The notes under the pieces: generated by a model | Database searches by the model: none | Told to the model about the DNA's origin: nothing | The model's input: the letters and a program-made list of their open reading frames with translations, nothing else | Program-made: the position numbers and the translations under genes | Source: Orlajensenia sp001423545 | Lineage (GTDB): Bacteria > Actinomycetota > Actinomycetes > Actinomycetales > Microbacteriaceae | Assembly: GCA_001423545.1 (NCBI GenBank) | Contig: LMOK01000001.1 | Span: 62,001-126,000 of the forward strand | Direction: 5' to 3' | Length of the DNA stretch: 64,000 bases | Part shown: positions 55,860 through 64,000 of the stretch, in pieces | How positions within the stretch are numbered: position 1 is the first letter of the stretch | Layout: each line of letters begins with the position of its first letter

Positions 55860-57083
55860 TCACCCCTCCTCGACGATGAACGCGTCCTTGTCCGGGGCCG
55901 CCGGGGTGTAGTCGGGCGAGCGCTTCCGGAACGCCAGCCCGAGGAGCGGGAACAACAGCACACTCAGCAGGCCGGCTCCGACGAGCGATGCCGCGGTGCC
56001 CGTCGTCAGATCGCCCTCGTCGACCCCGATGTTCGTGACCGCCACGATGATGGGCAGCGCTGTCGCGCCCATGAGTCCGATGGCGACCCTGTCGGCGCGG
56101 GCGGCGCCGGGAGGAGCCGCGATGACGCTCGGCAGACCGCGCACGACGAGGAAGAGCAGCAGGAAGATCGGCAGCAGGAGCAGATTGCGCGTGTCGCCCA
56201 GCAGAGCGGCCAAGTCGAACGAGAGTCCAGTGTCGATGAAGAACACCGGAACGAGGAATCCGTAGCCGACGGCCTCGAGCTTCGACTCGATCGCCTCGGC
56301 GTCCTTCTCGGGTGCGCCGGTGAGCAGCAGCCGGTACAGGATGCCGGCGGCGAACGCCCCGAGAAGCATGTCGAGCCCGAACATGATGCTGAGGGCGCTC
56401 AGGGTGAACAGGGTGAACATGACGAGGCGCACGGCGAACTGGCCGCTCGTGTGGATCGTCGAGGTGATGACGCGGTGCAGACGCCGACCGTACCCACGGG
56501 CGGCCACCCAGATGGCGAGACCGGCGATGGCGGCGAACGCGATCAGGACGATGGCCGCGACCCCGGGTGATCGGCCGCCGAGGAACAGTGAGATCGCCAG
56601 GAGCGGACCGAACTCTCCGATGGCACCGACGGCGAGCACGGCGATGCCGAACGGCGTCTTCAGCTCACCGGCATCCCGCAGCACGGGAAGGAGAGTTCCG
56701 AGCGCGGTCGAGGTGAGTGCGACACCGATGAAGATGCCGGCGCCGACGGTGGGGGCCAGGGCGATACCGACCAGCACCCCGGCGACGAGGGAGATGAGCC
56801 AGCCGAGCACGGCGCGCTTCATCGGACGGCCCTTGATCGTGGCGAAATCGATCTCATTGCCTGCGAGGAAGAACAGCATGGCGAGCCCGAACTGCGACAA
56901 CACCTCCAAGAAGCCACCGGGGTGCACCCAGCCGAGCACCGCAGGGCCGAGCAGCAGGCCCAGGAGGATCTCGAAGACGACCAACGGCACAGGGATGAGC
57001 CGTCCGAGGAGGCGGCCCAGAAGAGGTGCGGCGACGGCGATGGCGGGCACCAGCACCATCGAGCTCAACGAGATGTCGTCCAT
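55860..57083 (-). CDS. Monovalent cation:proton antiporter (CPA2/Kef type)
   Basis: 407 residues from the ATG of MDDISLSSMVLVPAIAV, which has TCTGGAG upstream; an earlier in-frame ATG adds 34 residues of non-membrane sequence. About 12 helices. Conserved EILLGLLLGPAVLGWV, FGLAMLFFLAGNEIDFATIKG and the region VGAIGEFGPLLAIS are CPA2 features. It exchanges Na+ or K+ for H+ across the membrane. No RCK/TrkA-N domain is fused and none is adjacent. Confidence 0.88.
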   Translation of the reverse strand: MDDISLSSMVLVPAIAVAAPLLGRLLGRLIPVPLVVFEILLGLLLGPAVLGWVHPGGFLEVLSQFGLAMLFFLAGNEIDFATIKGRPMKRAVLGWLISLVAGVLVGIALAPTVGAGIFIGVALTSTALGTLLPVLRDAGELKTPFGIAVLAVGAIGEFGPLLAISLFLGGRSPGVAAIVLIAFAAIAGLAIWVAARGYGRRLHRVITSTIHTSGQFAVRLVMFTLFTLSALSIMFGLDMLLGAFAAGILYRLLLTGAPEKDAEAIESKLEAVGYGFLVPVFFIDTGLSFDLAALLGDTRNLLLLPIFLLLFLVVRGLPSVIAAPPGAARADRVAIGLMGATALPIIVAVTNIGVDEGDLTTGTAASLVGAGLLSVLLFPLLGLAFRKRSPDYTPAAPDKDAFIVEEG

Positions 57084-57226
57084 GGGAGTCTCCAGACCGG
57101 CCGGCGGGGCATGCCCTCGGATGATATCGGCAGGCCGCCTCTCGGGTCCCGAATCCGTCGATGGGAGGGGGACGATCATCGCCATGGACTATCCCGAGGG
57201 GTAACGAGTCTGAAACGAGCGCGCAG

Positions 57227-57232
57227 TAGATT
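57227..57232 (+). promoter_or_regulatory. -10 box TAGATT of nadE, leaderless
   Basis: TAGATT plus six bases (CGAAGC) then the ATG at 57239. Confidence 0.55.
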
Positions 57233-57238
57233 CGAAGC

Positions 57239-58069
57239 ATGCGAGAGCTTCAGGCACAGATCATCCAGGAACTGAACGTGCAGTCGACGATCGATCCGGC
57301 GGCGGAGGTGGAACGCCGGGTCGACTTCCTCGTGCAGTACACGAAGCGCGCCGGAACGCGCGGCTTCGTGCTCGGAATCAGCGGAGGGCAGGACTCGACC
57401 CTGGCCGGGCGGCTGTGCCAGCTGGCCATCGAGAAGCTGGCCTCCGAGGGTGTGGATGCCGCCTTCATCGCTGTGCGGCTGCCCTACAAGGTGCAGGCCG
57501 ACGAGGCCGACGCCCAGCTCGCACTCGACTTCATCCGGCCGCAGAAGCGCGCCGAGTTCAACATCCAGGACAGTGCCGACGCCTTCGCCGCCGAGTACGC
57601 CGACGCCCTCGATGAACCGCTCTCCGACTTCAACAAGGGCAACGTGAAGGCCCGCGCGCGGATGATCGCGCAATACGCCATCGCCGGCCAGCACGGACTT
57701 CTCGTCGTCGGCACCGATCACGCCGCCGAGGCCGTGACGGGCTTCTTCACCAAGTTCGGCGACGGTGGTGCCGACATCCTTCCGCTGTCGGGGCTGACGA
57801 AGCGCCAGGGCCGCTCTCTGCTGCAGTACCTCGACGCACCTGACGTGCTCTCCTCGAAGGCGCCGACGGCCGATCTGCTCGACGAGAACCCCGGCCAGAC
57901 CGATGAGGCGAATCTCGGGCTCACCTACACCGACATCGACGACTTCCTCGAGGGCCGTGACGTGTCCGATGCCGTGGCCGAGGCGATCGAGAACCGCTAT
58001 CTGGCCACGCAGCACAAGCGCCGCGATCCGGTCAGCCCCTTCGACACGTGGTGGAAGCCCGCGCGCTGA
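57239..58069 (+). CDS. nadE: NAD+ synthetase, ammonia-dependent
   Basis: 276 residues, the size of the single-domain NH3-dependent enzyme. PP-loop FVLGISGGQDSTLAGRL, NKGNVKARARMIAQYAIAGQ, VVGTDHAAEAVTGFFTKFGDGGADILPLSGLTKRQG and the C-terminal LGLTYTDIDDFLEG. It adenylates deamido-NAD and adds ammonia. A glutaminase domain is absent, unlike mycobacterial NadE. A strong hairpin follows after 80 bp. Confidence 0.96.
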   Translation: MRELQAQIIQELNVQSTIDPAAEVERRVDFLVQYTKRAGTRGFVLGISGGQDSTLAGRLCQLAIEKLASEGVDAAFIAVRLPYKVQADEADAQLALDFIRPQKRAEFNIQDSADAFAAEYADALDEPLSDFNKGNVKARARMIAQYAIAGQHGLLVVGTDHAAEAVTGFFTKFGDGGADILPLSGLTKRQGRSLLQYLDAPDVLSSKAPTADLLDENPGQTDEANLGLTYTDIDDFLEGRDVSDAVAEAIENRYLATQHKRRDPVSPFDTWWKPAR

Positions 58070-58148
58070 CCCGGCGCGGCCACCACTCACCGGTGCTGCT
58101 GACGGTGACGGAGCCGCCGAGGCTGTCGCTCACATGTACTCGCACGAA

Positions 58149-58191
58149 GACGAAGGGAGAGCGGGCCGGCGAGGCCCGCTCTCCCTTCGTC
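58149..58191. terminator. Perfect 19-bp hairpin between nadE and the convergent gene
   Basis: GACGAAGGGAGAGCGGGCC, loop GGCGA, then the exact reverse complement. It sits between convergent nadE and the 58.2-kb gene, the place for a bidirectional terminator. There is no T-run on either side, so it is an L-shaped/unusual terminator or another RNA element. Confidence 0.65.
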
Positions 58192-58208
58192 GATCCGGGA
58201 ACAGACGA

Positions 58209-58937
58209 CTAGGGCGTCGTGATCACGTCGGTGCGGTCGTCGTCCTTGCGACGCGCCGGGAGCGCGGAGACGTCGTCGAGAAGTCGCTGGGTCTCGGTCG
58301 AGGCATCGGATGCCGGTGTCGGGGTGAACGGAGCCATCGCCGGCGTGTAGGGGGTGGTGGCTGCTGCCGGCTCGAACTGCTGGTGGTGCTGTTCGGCGAC
58401 CCAGGCATCCTGCTCGGCGAGCAGTGCCTTCTCGGCGGCGGTGTTCATGACCTTCCAGCGCTCGAGATCGGTCTGGAACAGCTTGCGTGCGCGGGCCGGG
58501 CGCTTCTGCCAGTCGACGAGGCGGTCGCGGAACTCGACGACAGCGGGTTCGAGCTCGTAGCCGAAGGTCGCGGATGCACGCTTCATCTCGTGCAGCTGGT
58601 GGGCTGCCCAGTTCGCGGCCACGGCGGCGCCGCGGATCGGGAGCATGCGCACGCGGATGTCGGCTTCGCCCACGGCGCGGTCGGCGAGCACCTGCTCCTG
58701 CGGGGTGAGGGAGTTCCACACCGACGACTCGGTGGCGGCGTCGATGAGTGCGGCGATGGCGGTCGCCTTCACCTCACGGTCGCGCTGATCGATGAGACTG
58801 CGGATGGCGGCGCGTGCCACCCAGGCTGCGAGCAGCGCCGAGAGCACCATGGCGACGACGAGCACTCCGGCTGCGAAGAGCGTGGGGCGTGCGTCATCCG
58901 AGAAGAGCCAGTTGAAGAAGTCCGTGATCCACTGCAT
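58209..58937 (-). CDS. Single-pass membrane protein of unknown function
   Basis: 242 residues from ATG (a GTG three codons earlier is possible). TM helix at residues ~18-45 (LFAAGVLVVAMVLSALLAAWVARAA), then a helical cytosolic region (REVKATAIAALIDAATESSVWN; LEPAVVEFRDRLVDWQKRP) and a Pro/Thr/Ala-rich C-terminal tail. No domain recognised. TAAAGT seven bases before the ATG suggests a leaderless mRNA. Confidence 0.75.
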   Translation of the reverse strand: MQWITDFFNWLFSDDARPTLFAAGVLVVAMVLSALLAAWVARAAIRSLIDQRDREVKATAIAALIDAATESSVWNSLTPQEQVLADRAVGEADIRVRMLPIRGAAVAANWAAHQLHEMKRASATFGYELEPAVVEFRDRLVDWQKRPARARKLFQTDLERWKVMNTAAEKALLAEQDAWVAEQHHQQFEPAAATTPYTPAMAPFTPTPASDASTETQRLLDDVSALPARRKDDDRTDVITTP

Positions 58938-58944
58938 GTGGCGC

Positions 58945-58950
58945 ACTTTA
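58945..58950 (-). promoter_or_regulatory. -10 box TAAAGT, leaderless
   Basis: On the minus strand TAAAGT is followed by seven bases (GCGCCAC) and the ATG at 58937. Confidence 0.45.
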
Positions 58951-59031
58951 CCCGCGGGTGCGACGGATGCCGGGGATCAGGGCCCGGCGTGGCCGAAGGC
59001 GCTCCTGCAACCCGGTCGAACGCCGCTCGGG

Positions 59032-59289
59032 CTACGCGAAGCTCTCCGCTGCGGCCTGCGCCGTCCAGAACTCGCCCAGAGTGAGCGTGCGGGAGCCGCC
59101 ACGCGAGAGACGCGCCGTGAAACGCCCGAGGTCTCCGCTGCCGAGGCGCTCGATGTGACCGCGGACGTCGCCACGATCGGTGACGACCCGCCACAGGTCG
59201 GCGCGCACCGGCGCGAACTCCAAGCCGGGAACACGAGCCTCGAGGGCGGTGCCGGGTCGCAGGGAACGGATCTCGATCGTTGCAGTCAT
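59032..59289 (-). CDS. Small hypothetical protein
   Basis: 85 residues from the ATG of MTATIEIRSLRPG, preceded by GAGGAG. It contains ADLWRVVTDRGDVRGHIERLG and RFTARLSRGGSRTLTLGEFW, a short beta-rich pattern with no recognised family. Longer in-frame starts exist upstream but lack a ribosome site. I cannot assign a role. Confidence 0.55.
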   Translation of the reverse strand: MTATIEIRSLRPGTALEARVPGLEFAPVRADLWRVVTDRGDVRGHIERLGSGDLGRFTARLSRGGSRTLTLGEFWTAQAAAESFA

Positions 59290-59382
59290 GCTGTCTCCTC
59301 GTGTGCGCCGGCCCGGTGCTTTCCTCTGTCCCATCAGGCTAGAAGCGACCACCGACATCCGTTCGGAGCCAGGAAGGACGAC

Positions 59383-60333
59383 TCAGAACAGCTTCTCCGC
59401 CGCCAGCGTTCCCGTTGCGAGATCGGCGTCGAGGACCTTGCCGGCGCGAGCCGTCTGCGCGAGCACGATGCCGACGGTGACGAGGGCGACTCCGAGCAGC
59501 TGCACGACGGTGAGGGTCTCGCCCAGCCAGAGCCACGCGATTCCGAAGGCGAACAGCACCTCCGAGGATGCGGTGATGCCTGCAGCCGTGGCAGTCAGGT
59601 GCTTGAGCGCGAGCAGCGAGAGCAGGAAGGGCGCGAACGAGCCGAGCACGGCATTCCAGAGCAGCGGTATCGCGAGTGGGACGCTCACCCCATCCAGGTT
59701 GCCGCCGAGTGACACCGTGGATCCCAGCAGTGCGGGATCGACGTGCCACCATCCGCTGAGCACACCCCAGAAGACCGTGGCGAAGCCCATCGACCAGAAG
59801 CCGACGGCGAGCGGCGACGTCGCCCCCACCTGCCTCTCGCCCACCACGAAGTAGACCGTCAGGGTGGCCGCGGCGGCCAAGGCGAACAGCACCCCGACGG
59901 CGTTCAACGTCGACTGCCCGATCTGCGCGACGACGGCGAGGCCGATGAGCACGAGCGCGATCGCGGCCCAGATGCGCGGCTTCACCCGCTCCTTGAACAC
60001 CACCCGGGCGATCACGGCGACGGCGAGCACCGCGAGGTATTCGAGCAGCAGGGCGATGCCGACCGGGAGCAGACTCACGGCGACGGCGTAGGTCCACTGG
60101 AGCAGGGCGACGCCGAAGATGCCGAGCGCCGCCATGACGGCCAGCTGACGCCCCGTGATGCGGAACGCCCGGCGGTTCGTCACCAGCAGGATGGCACCCG
60201 CGATGACTGTGACGGATGCCACCCGCCAGAACGTCAGCTGCGCCGGCGTGATGCCGGCCTCCACGATCACCTTGGTGACCGACCCGTTCATGCCGAACAG
60301 CAGTGCGGCCGCCAGGGCGTAGAGGTAGCCCAC
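59383..60333 (-). CDS. EamA-family (DMT superfamily) exporter
   Basis: 316 residues from GTG, two bases after the aldo-keto reductase stop. Ten hydrophobic helices in two five-helix repeats; EamA hallmarks include LYALAAALLFGMNGSVTKVIVEAG at the N-terminus and SSEVLFAFGIAWLWLGETLTVVQLLGVALVTVGIVL at the end of repeat 2. Family members export amino acids or metabolites. The substrate is unknown. Probably cotranscribed with the reductase upstream. Confidence 0.9.
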   Translation of the reverse strand: MGYLYALAAALLFGMNGSVTKVIVEAGITPAQLTFWRVASVTVIAGAILLVTNRRAFRITGRQLAVMAALGIFGVALLQWTYAVAVSLLPVGIALLLEYLAVLAVAVIARVVFKERVKPRIWAAIALVLIGLAVVAQIGQSTLNAVGVLFALAAAATLTVYFVVGERQVGATSPLAVGFWSMGFATVFWGVLSGWWHVDPALLGSTVSLGGNLDGVSVPLAIPLLWNAVLGSFAPFLLSLLALKHLTATAAGITASSEVLFAFGIAWLWLGETLTVVQLLGVALVTVGIVLAQTARAGKVLDADLATGTLAAEKLF

Positions 60334-60335
60334 CC

Positions 60336-61343
60336 CTAGCGCTGGCCGGTGCCGTGCACAGCGAAGGGCTCGATCGCGGCGATCTCCTCGGCGGAGAGTG
60401 CCGGCGCCTCGAGCGCTGCGACGTTCTGCTCAAGCTGAGCCACGCTCGACGCACCCACGAGGGCGCTCGTGACGGTCGAGTGCCGCAGGACCCACGACAG
60501 CGCGAGCTGCGCGATCGACTGACCGCGGGCATCCGCCACCGTCTTCAGGCCCTGCAGACGCTCGAGGTAGTCGGAGTCGATGCTGTCCTCGGAGAGGAAA
60601 CGGCTGGTGGCCGCGCGGGAGTCGGAGGGAACCTTGCCGTCGAGGTAGCGGTCCGTGAGCAGCCCTTGGGCGAGGGGCGAGAACACGATGCTGCCGGTGC
60701 CCAGCTCGTCGAGCACGGGGAACAGGCCGTCCTCGATGTGGCGATCGAACATGGAGTACCGCGGCTGGTGGATCGTCAGGGGGATCTTGTGCTCGGCGAG
60801 AGCCGCGGCAGCCGCCTTCGTCTGCTCGGGGTCGTAGTTCGAGATGCCGACGTAGAGCGCCTTGCCCTGCTGCACCGCGGTCGCGAGCGCACCCATGGTC
60901 TCCTCGATGGGGGTCTCGGGGTCGGGGCGGTGGGAGTAGAAGATGTCGACGTAGTCGAGGCCCAGGCGCCCGAGCGACTGGTCGAGCGATGACAGCAGGT
61001 ACTTGCGCGATCCGAAGTCGCCGTACGGGCCGGGCCACATGTCGTAGCCGGCCTTGCTCGAGATGATCACCTCGTCGCGGTAGCCGCGGAAGTCCTCGGC
61101 GAAGATGCGGCCGAAGTTGGTCTCCGCAGAACCGTAGGGAGGGCCGTAGTTGTTCGCGAGGTCGAAGTGCGTGATGCCCAGGTCGAAGGCGCGGCGCAGG
61201 ATCGCGCGCTGCACGTCGGTCGACCGCTCGTCGCCGAAGTTGTGCCAGAGTCCCAGCGACAGCGCGGGGAGCTTCAGGCCGCTGCGTCCGGTGCGGCGGT
61301 AGGTCATCTCGTCATAGCGGGTGGGGGCGGCGACATAAGGCAT
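60336..61343 (-). CDS. Aldo-keto reductase (YghZ / L-glyceraldehyde 3-phosphate reductase type)
   Basis: 335 residues. AKR14-like order: YRRTGRSGLKLPALSLGLWHNFGD, GITHFDLANNYGPPYGSAE with the catalytic Asp/Tyr pair, IISSKAGYDMWPGPYG with the Lys, DYVDIFYSHRPDPETPIEETMGAL with the His, and the NADP-binding C-terminal GASSVAQLEQNV. It reduces aldehydes such as methylglyoxal with NADPH in the cytoplasm. Leaderless: TAGGCT lies six bases before the ATG. It is likely in an operon with the EamA transporter. Confidence 0.93.
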   Translation of the reverse strand: MPYVAAPTRYDEMTYRRTGRSGLKLPALSLGLWHNFGDERSTDVQRAILRRAFDLGITHFDLANNYGPPYGSAETNFGRIFAEDFRGYRDEVIISSKAGYDMWPGPYGDFGSRKYLLSSLDQSLGRLGLDYVDIFYSHRPDPETPIEETMGALATAVQQGKALYVGISNYDPEQTKAAAAALAEHKIPLTIHQPRYSMFDRHIEDGLFPVLDELGTGSIVFSPLAQGLLTDRYLDGKVPSDSRAATSRFLSEDSIDSDYLERLQGLKTVADARGQSIAQLALSWVLRHSTVTSALVGASSVAQLEQNVAALEAPALSAEEIAAIEPFAVHGTGQR

Positions 61344-61349
61344 GAAGTC

Positions 61350-61355
61350 AGCCTA
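61350..61355 (-). promoter_or_regulatory. -10 box TAGGCT of the aldo-keto reductase gene, leaderless
   Basis: On the minus strand TAGGCT is followed by six bases (GACTTC) and the ATG at 61343. Confidence 0.5.
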
Positions 61356-61576
61356 GGGCTCGGTGGCGACGCTCGTGCCGCTCGCGCCTCCTCCCCAACG
61401 CGCGGCCCGCTTCAGCTTTCGAACGGACAGCGGATGCCGCCCGATCGATGATTCCGGATGCCGCCAGCATGTGTTCAACGCGGCCCGTCCGGGAGCATTC
61501 CAGGCACGGGTGCGAGCGGAGCGGGCCGCGTCCCCGGAGCGAGCGCATCGGGGCAGGAGACCACACGGAGGAAGCC

Positions 61577-62107
61577 ATGTCGAACCCCATCACCATCGTC
61601 GGAAACGTCGGAACAGACCCTGCGTCGACGATCCTTTCCGGCGGCGCACGCAAAGTGACATTCCGCATCGCCGTGAGCGAACGGTACTACGACAGAAAGA
61701 AGAACGAGTGGGTCGACGCCGACCCCAGCTGGTTCACGGTCGAGGCGTTCCGCACGCTCGGCGAGCATGTGGAGCAGTCCGTCCACCGCGGTGACAACGT
61801 GATCGTCTCCGGGAGGCTGCGGGTGCGCACCTGGGAGAACGACAAGGGGCGCGGCACGGCCGTCGACCTCGAGGCCGACGCCGTCGGGCACAACCTCGCG
61901 TGGGGCACCAGTACCTACGCGAAGACGCAACGGACCGAGTCGGCATCGTCCGGTTCGGCCGAGCTGCAGGTGCAGCAGTCCGAGCAGGCGCCTCCGGGAT
62001 CAGGTAGCGGCGACGCGGACGCCGCCCCGCGCAGCGGGTGGACGGTGCCGCTGTCGGAGTCCTCCGACGCCCCGGCGCTCGTCGGAGCCGATGACACCCC
62101 GTTCTGA
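61577..62107 (+). CDS. ssb: Single-stranded DNA-binding protein (paralogue)
   Basis: 176 residues; ATG after GGAGGAAG. OB-fold: ITIVGNVGTDPASTILSGGARKVTFRIAVSERYY, WFTVEAFRTLGEHVEQSVHRGDNVIVSGRLRVRTWENDKGRGTAVDLEADAVGHNL. The C-terminal linker is Ser/Gln/Gly-rich and ends in the acidic tip ADDTPF, which normally docks SSB partners. It is not in the rpsF-ssb-rpsR operon, so it is probably a second SSB. The ~230-bp upstream region shows no other gene. Confidence 0.9.
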   Translation: MSNPITIVGNVGTDPASTILSGGARKVTFRIAVSERYYDRKKNEWVDADPSWFTVEAFRTLGEHVEQSVHRGDNVIVSGRLRVRTWENDKGRGTAVDLEADAVGHNLAWGTSTYAKTQRTESASSGSAELQVQQSEQAPPGSGSGDADAAPRSGWTVPLSESSDAPALVGADDTPF

Positions 62108-62116
62108 CGGCGACCC

Positions 62117-62122
62117 TAGACT
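62117..62122 (+). promoter_or_regulatory. -10 box TAGACT of the lipoprotein gene
   Basis: Transcription would start near a GTG at 62128, which is in frame, but a better start (GTG 62164 with GAGGAG six bases ahead) follows. So the mRNA has either a leaderless longer form or a ~36-nt leader. Confidence 0.5.
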
Positions 62123-62163
62123 CTGGGGTGTGCCTCCGTGGGGTGGCGGACGAGGAGCGGGGC

Positions 62164-62649
62164 GTGCGTCGACGCAACCGGATGCTGACCAGTGCGGCTC
62201 TCATCATCGCTGCGGCTGGCGCACTCAGCGCCTGCACCCCTGCGGCCCCGGTTCCCTCGCCGACGACCAACGTCCCGACGGCGTCACCCACGCCCACGGC
62301 CACGGCACCGGCGGTCCCCGAACTGGAGCCGGGCCTCTCGGCCGGTGAGAACCTCGACTACTTCGATCTCGTCAACAACGCCGTGATCGCCGCGAACGCG
62401 GCCGCCGGTGGACGCGACTTCGTGGATGCCCTCGTCGCCGGCGGGTTCGACAAGGCCGCCATGCAGGTCACACCGGACCGAACGGCGATCGACCTCCCGG
62501 CAGACAGCATCCAATGGTCGGTGCTGTTCACCGGCGAGTGCCTGATCGGACAGTACGGACCGGCATCCGGTGGCTACCACAGCGAGGTCGCCGCCCCGTC
62601 GGGCCAGGGAGCCTGTCTGCTGGGAGAGACGCGCCCCATAGACTGGTAG
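62164..62649 (+). CDS. Lipoprotein of unknown function
   Basis: 161 residues from GTG. Basic n-region VRRRNR, hydrophobic MLTSAALIIAAAGA, lipobox LSAC, then a Thr/Pro/Ala linker. The domain that follows contains LDYFDLVNNAVIAANAAAGGRDFVDALVAGGFD, WSVLFTGECLIGQYGPASG and the C-terminal ACLLGETRPIDW. Two Cys could form a disulfide. It is probably a surface lipoprotein of a small Microbacteriaceae family, with no known function. It lies six bases before the ettA start. Confidence 0.75.
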   Translation: MRRRNRMLTSAALIIAAAGALSACTPAAPVPSPTTNVPTASPTPTATAPAVPELEPGLSAGENLDYFDLVNNAVIAANAAAGGRDFVDALVAGGFDKAAMQVTPDRTAIDLPADSIQWSVLFTGECLIGQYGPASGGYHSEVAAPSGQGACLLGETRPIDW

Positions 62650-62654
62650 GCGCT

Positions 62655-64000
<1,346 letters not shown>

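Overview
The window is about 64 kb of very G+C-rich DNA (roughly two thirds G+C by eye). It carries an actinobacterial gene order: yraN-comM-dprA ... rpsB-tsf-pyrH-frr-cdsA, ligA ... gatCAB, and orn next to tRNA-His. Frequent GTG/TTG starts, the recurrent GCGGATGCC codon string and individual protein features point to the family Microbacteriaceae (Leifsonia-like). That placement is an inference from gene content, not from a database search. The sequence is chromosomal. I see no rRNA, IS element, prophage or CRISPR array. There is one assembly gap (54400-54510).

Layout. 1-7 kb: 3' end of zwf, a lipoprotein, yraN-comM-dprA, a metallophosphoesterase and a XerC-type recombinase. 7-12 kb: a degenerate M23 protein and the translation/lipid block rpsB-tsf-(terminator)-pyrH-frr-cdsA. 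12-20 kb: envelope and cell-shape genes, including a DivIVA-like protein, a lysozyme-like protein, an AI-2E-type permease, a Scy-like coiled-coil protein, a membrane protein with an internal lipobox, and a cysteine-less thioredoxin/TPR protein. 20-30 kb: alpha-glucan metabolism (glgB-glgE divergent from glgP, then glgX). 30-40 kb: cysteine desulfurase, mnmA, ligA, a Tat-exported phosphoesterase and gatCAB. 40-46 kb: a GntR/FadR regulator with a soluble Cache protein, divergent from a spermidine/putrescine ABC operon. 46-52 kb: dinB, a GerW-like protein and a TPP-riboswitch-controlled ykoE-D-C uptake operon. 52-64 kb: an altered D,D-carboxypeptidase-like protein, a zincin, tRNA-His, orn, tRNA-Arg, an antiporter, nadE, an EamA exporter, an aldo-keto reductase, an SSB paralogue and the first four fifths of ettA.

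How the genes work together. The glycogen block can elongate (GlgE), branch (GlgB), phosphorolyse (GlgP) and debranch (GlgX) alpha-glucan. The desulfurase beside MnmA fits sulfur delivery to tRNA. The Cache/GntR pair probably senses a ligand and controls polyamine import through a palindrome that overlaps a TATGAT -10 box. The TPP riboswitch lets thiamine status control the ECF transporter.

The most striking window-wide signal is transcriptional. Some sixteen genes have a TAnnnT-type -10 hexamer ending 5-8 nt before the start codon, so many mRNAs here are probably leaderless. Other points worth a second look are the two REP-like elements next to stop codons, the 51-bp repeat flanking the gap at tRNA-His, and several enzyme-family proteins that have lost catalytic residues.
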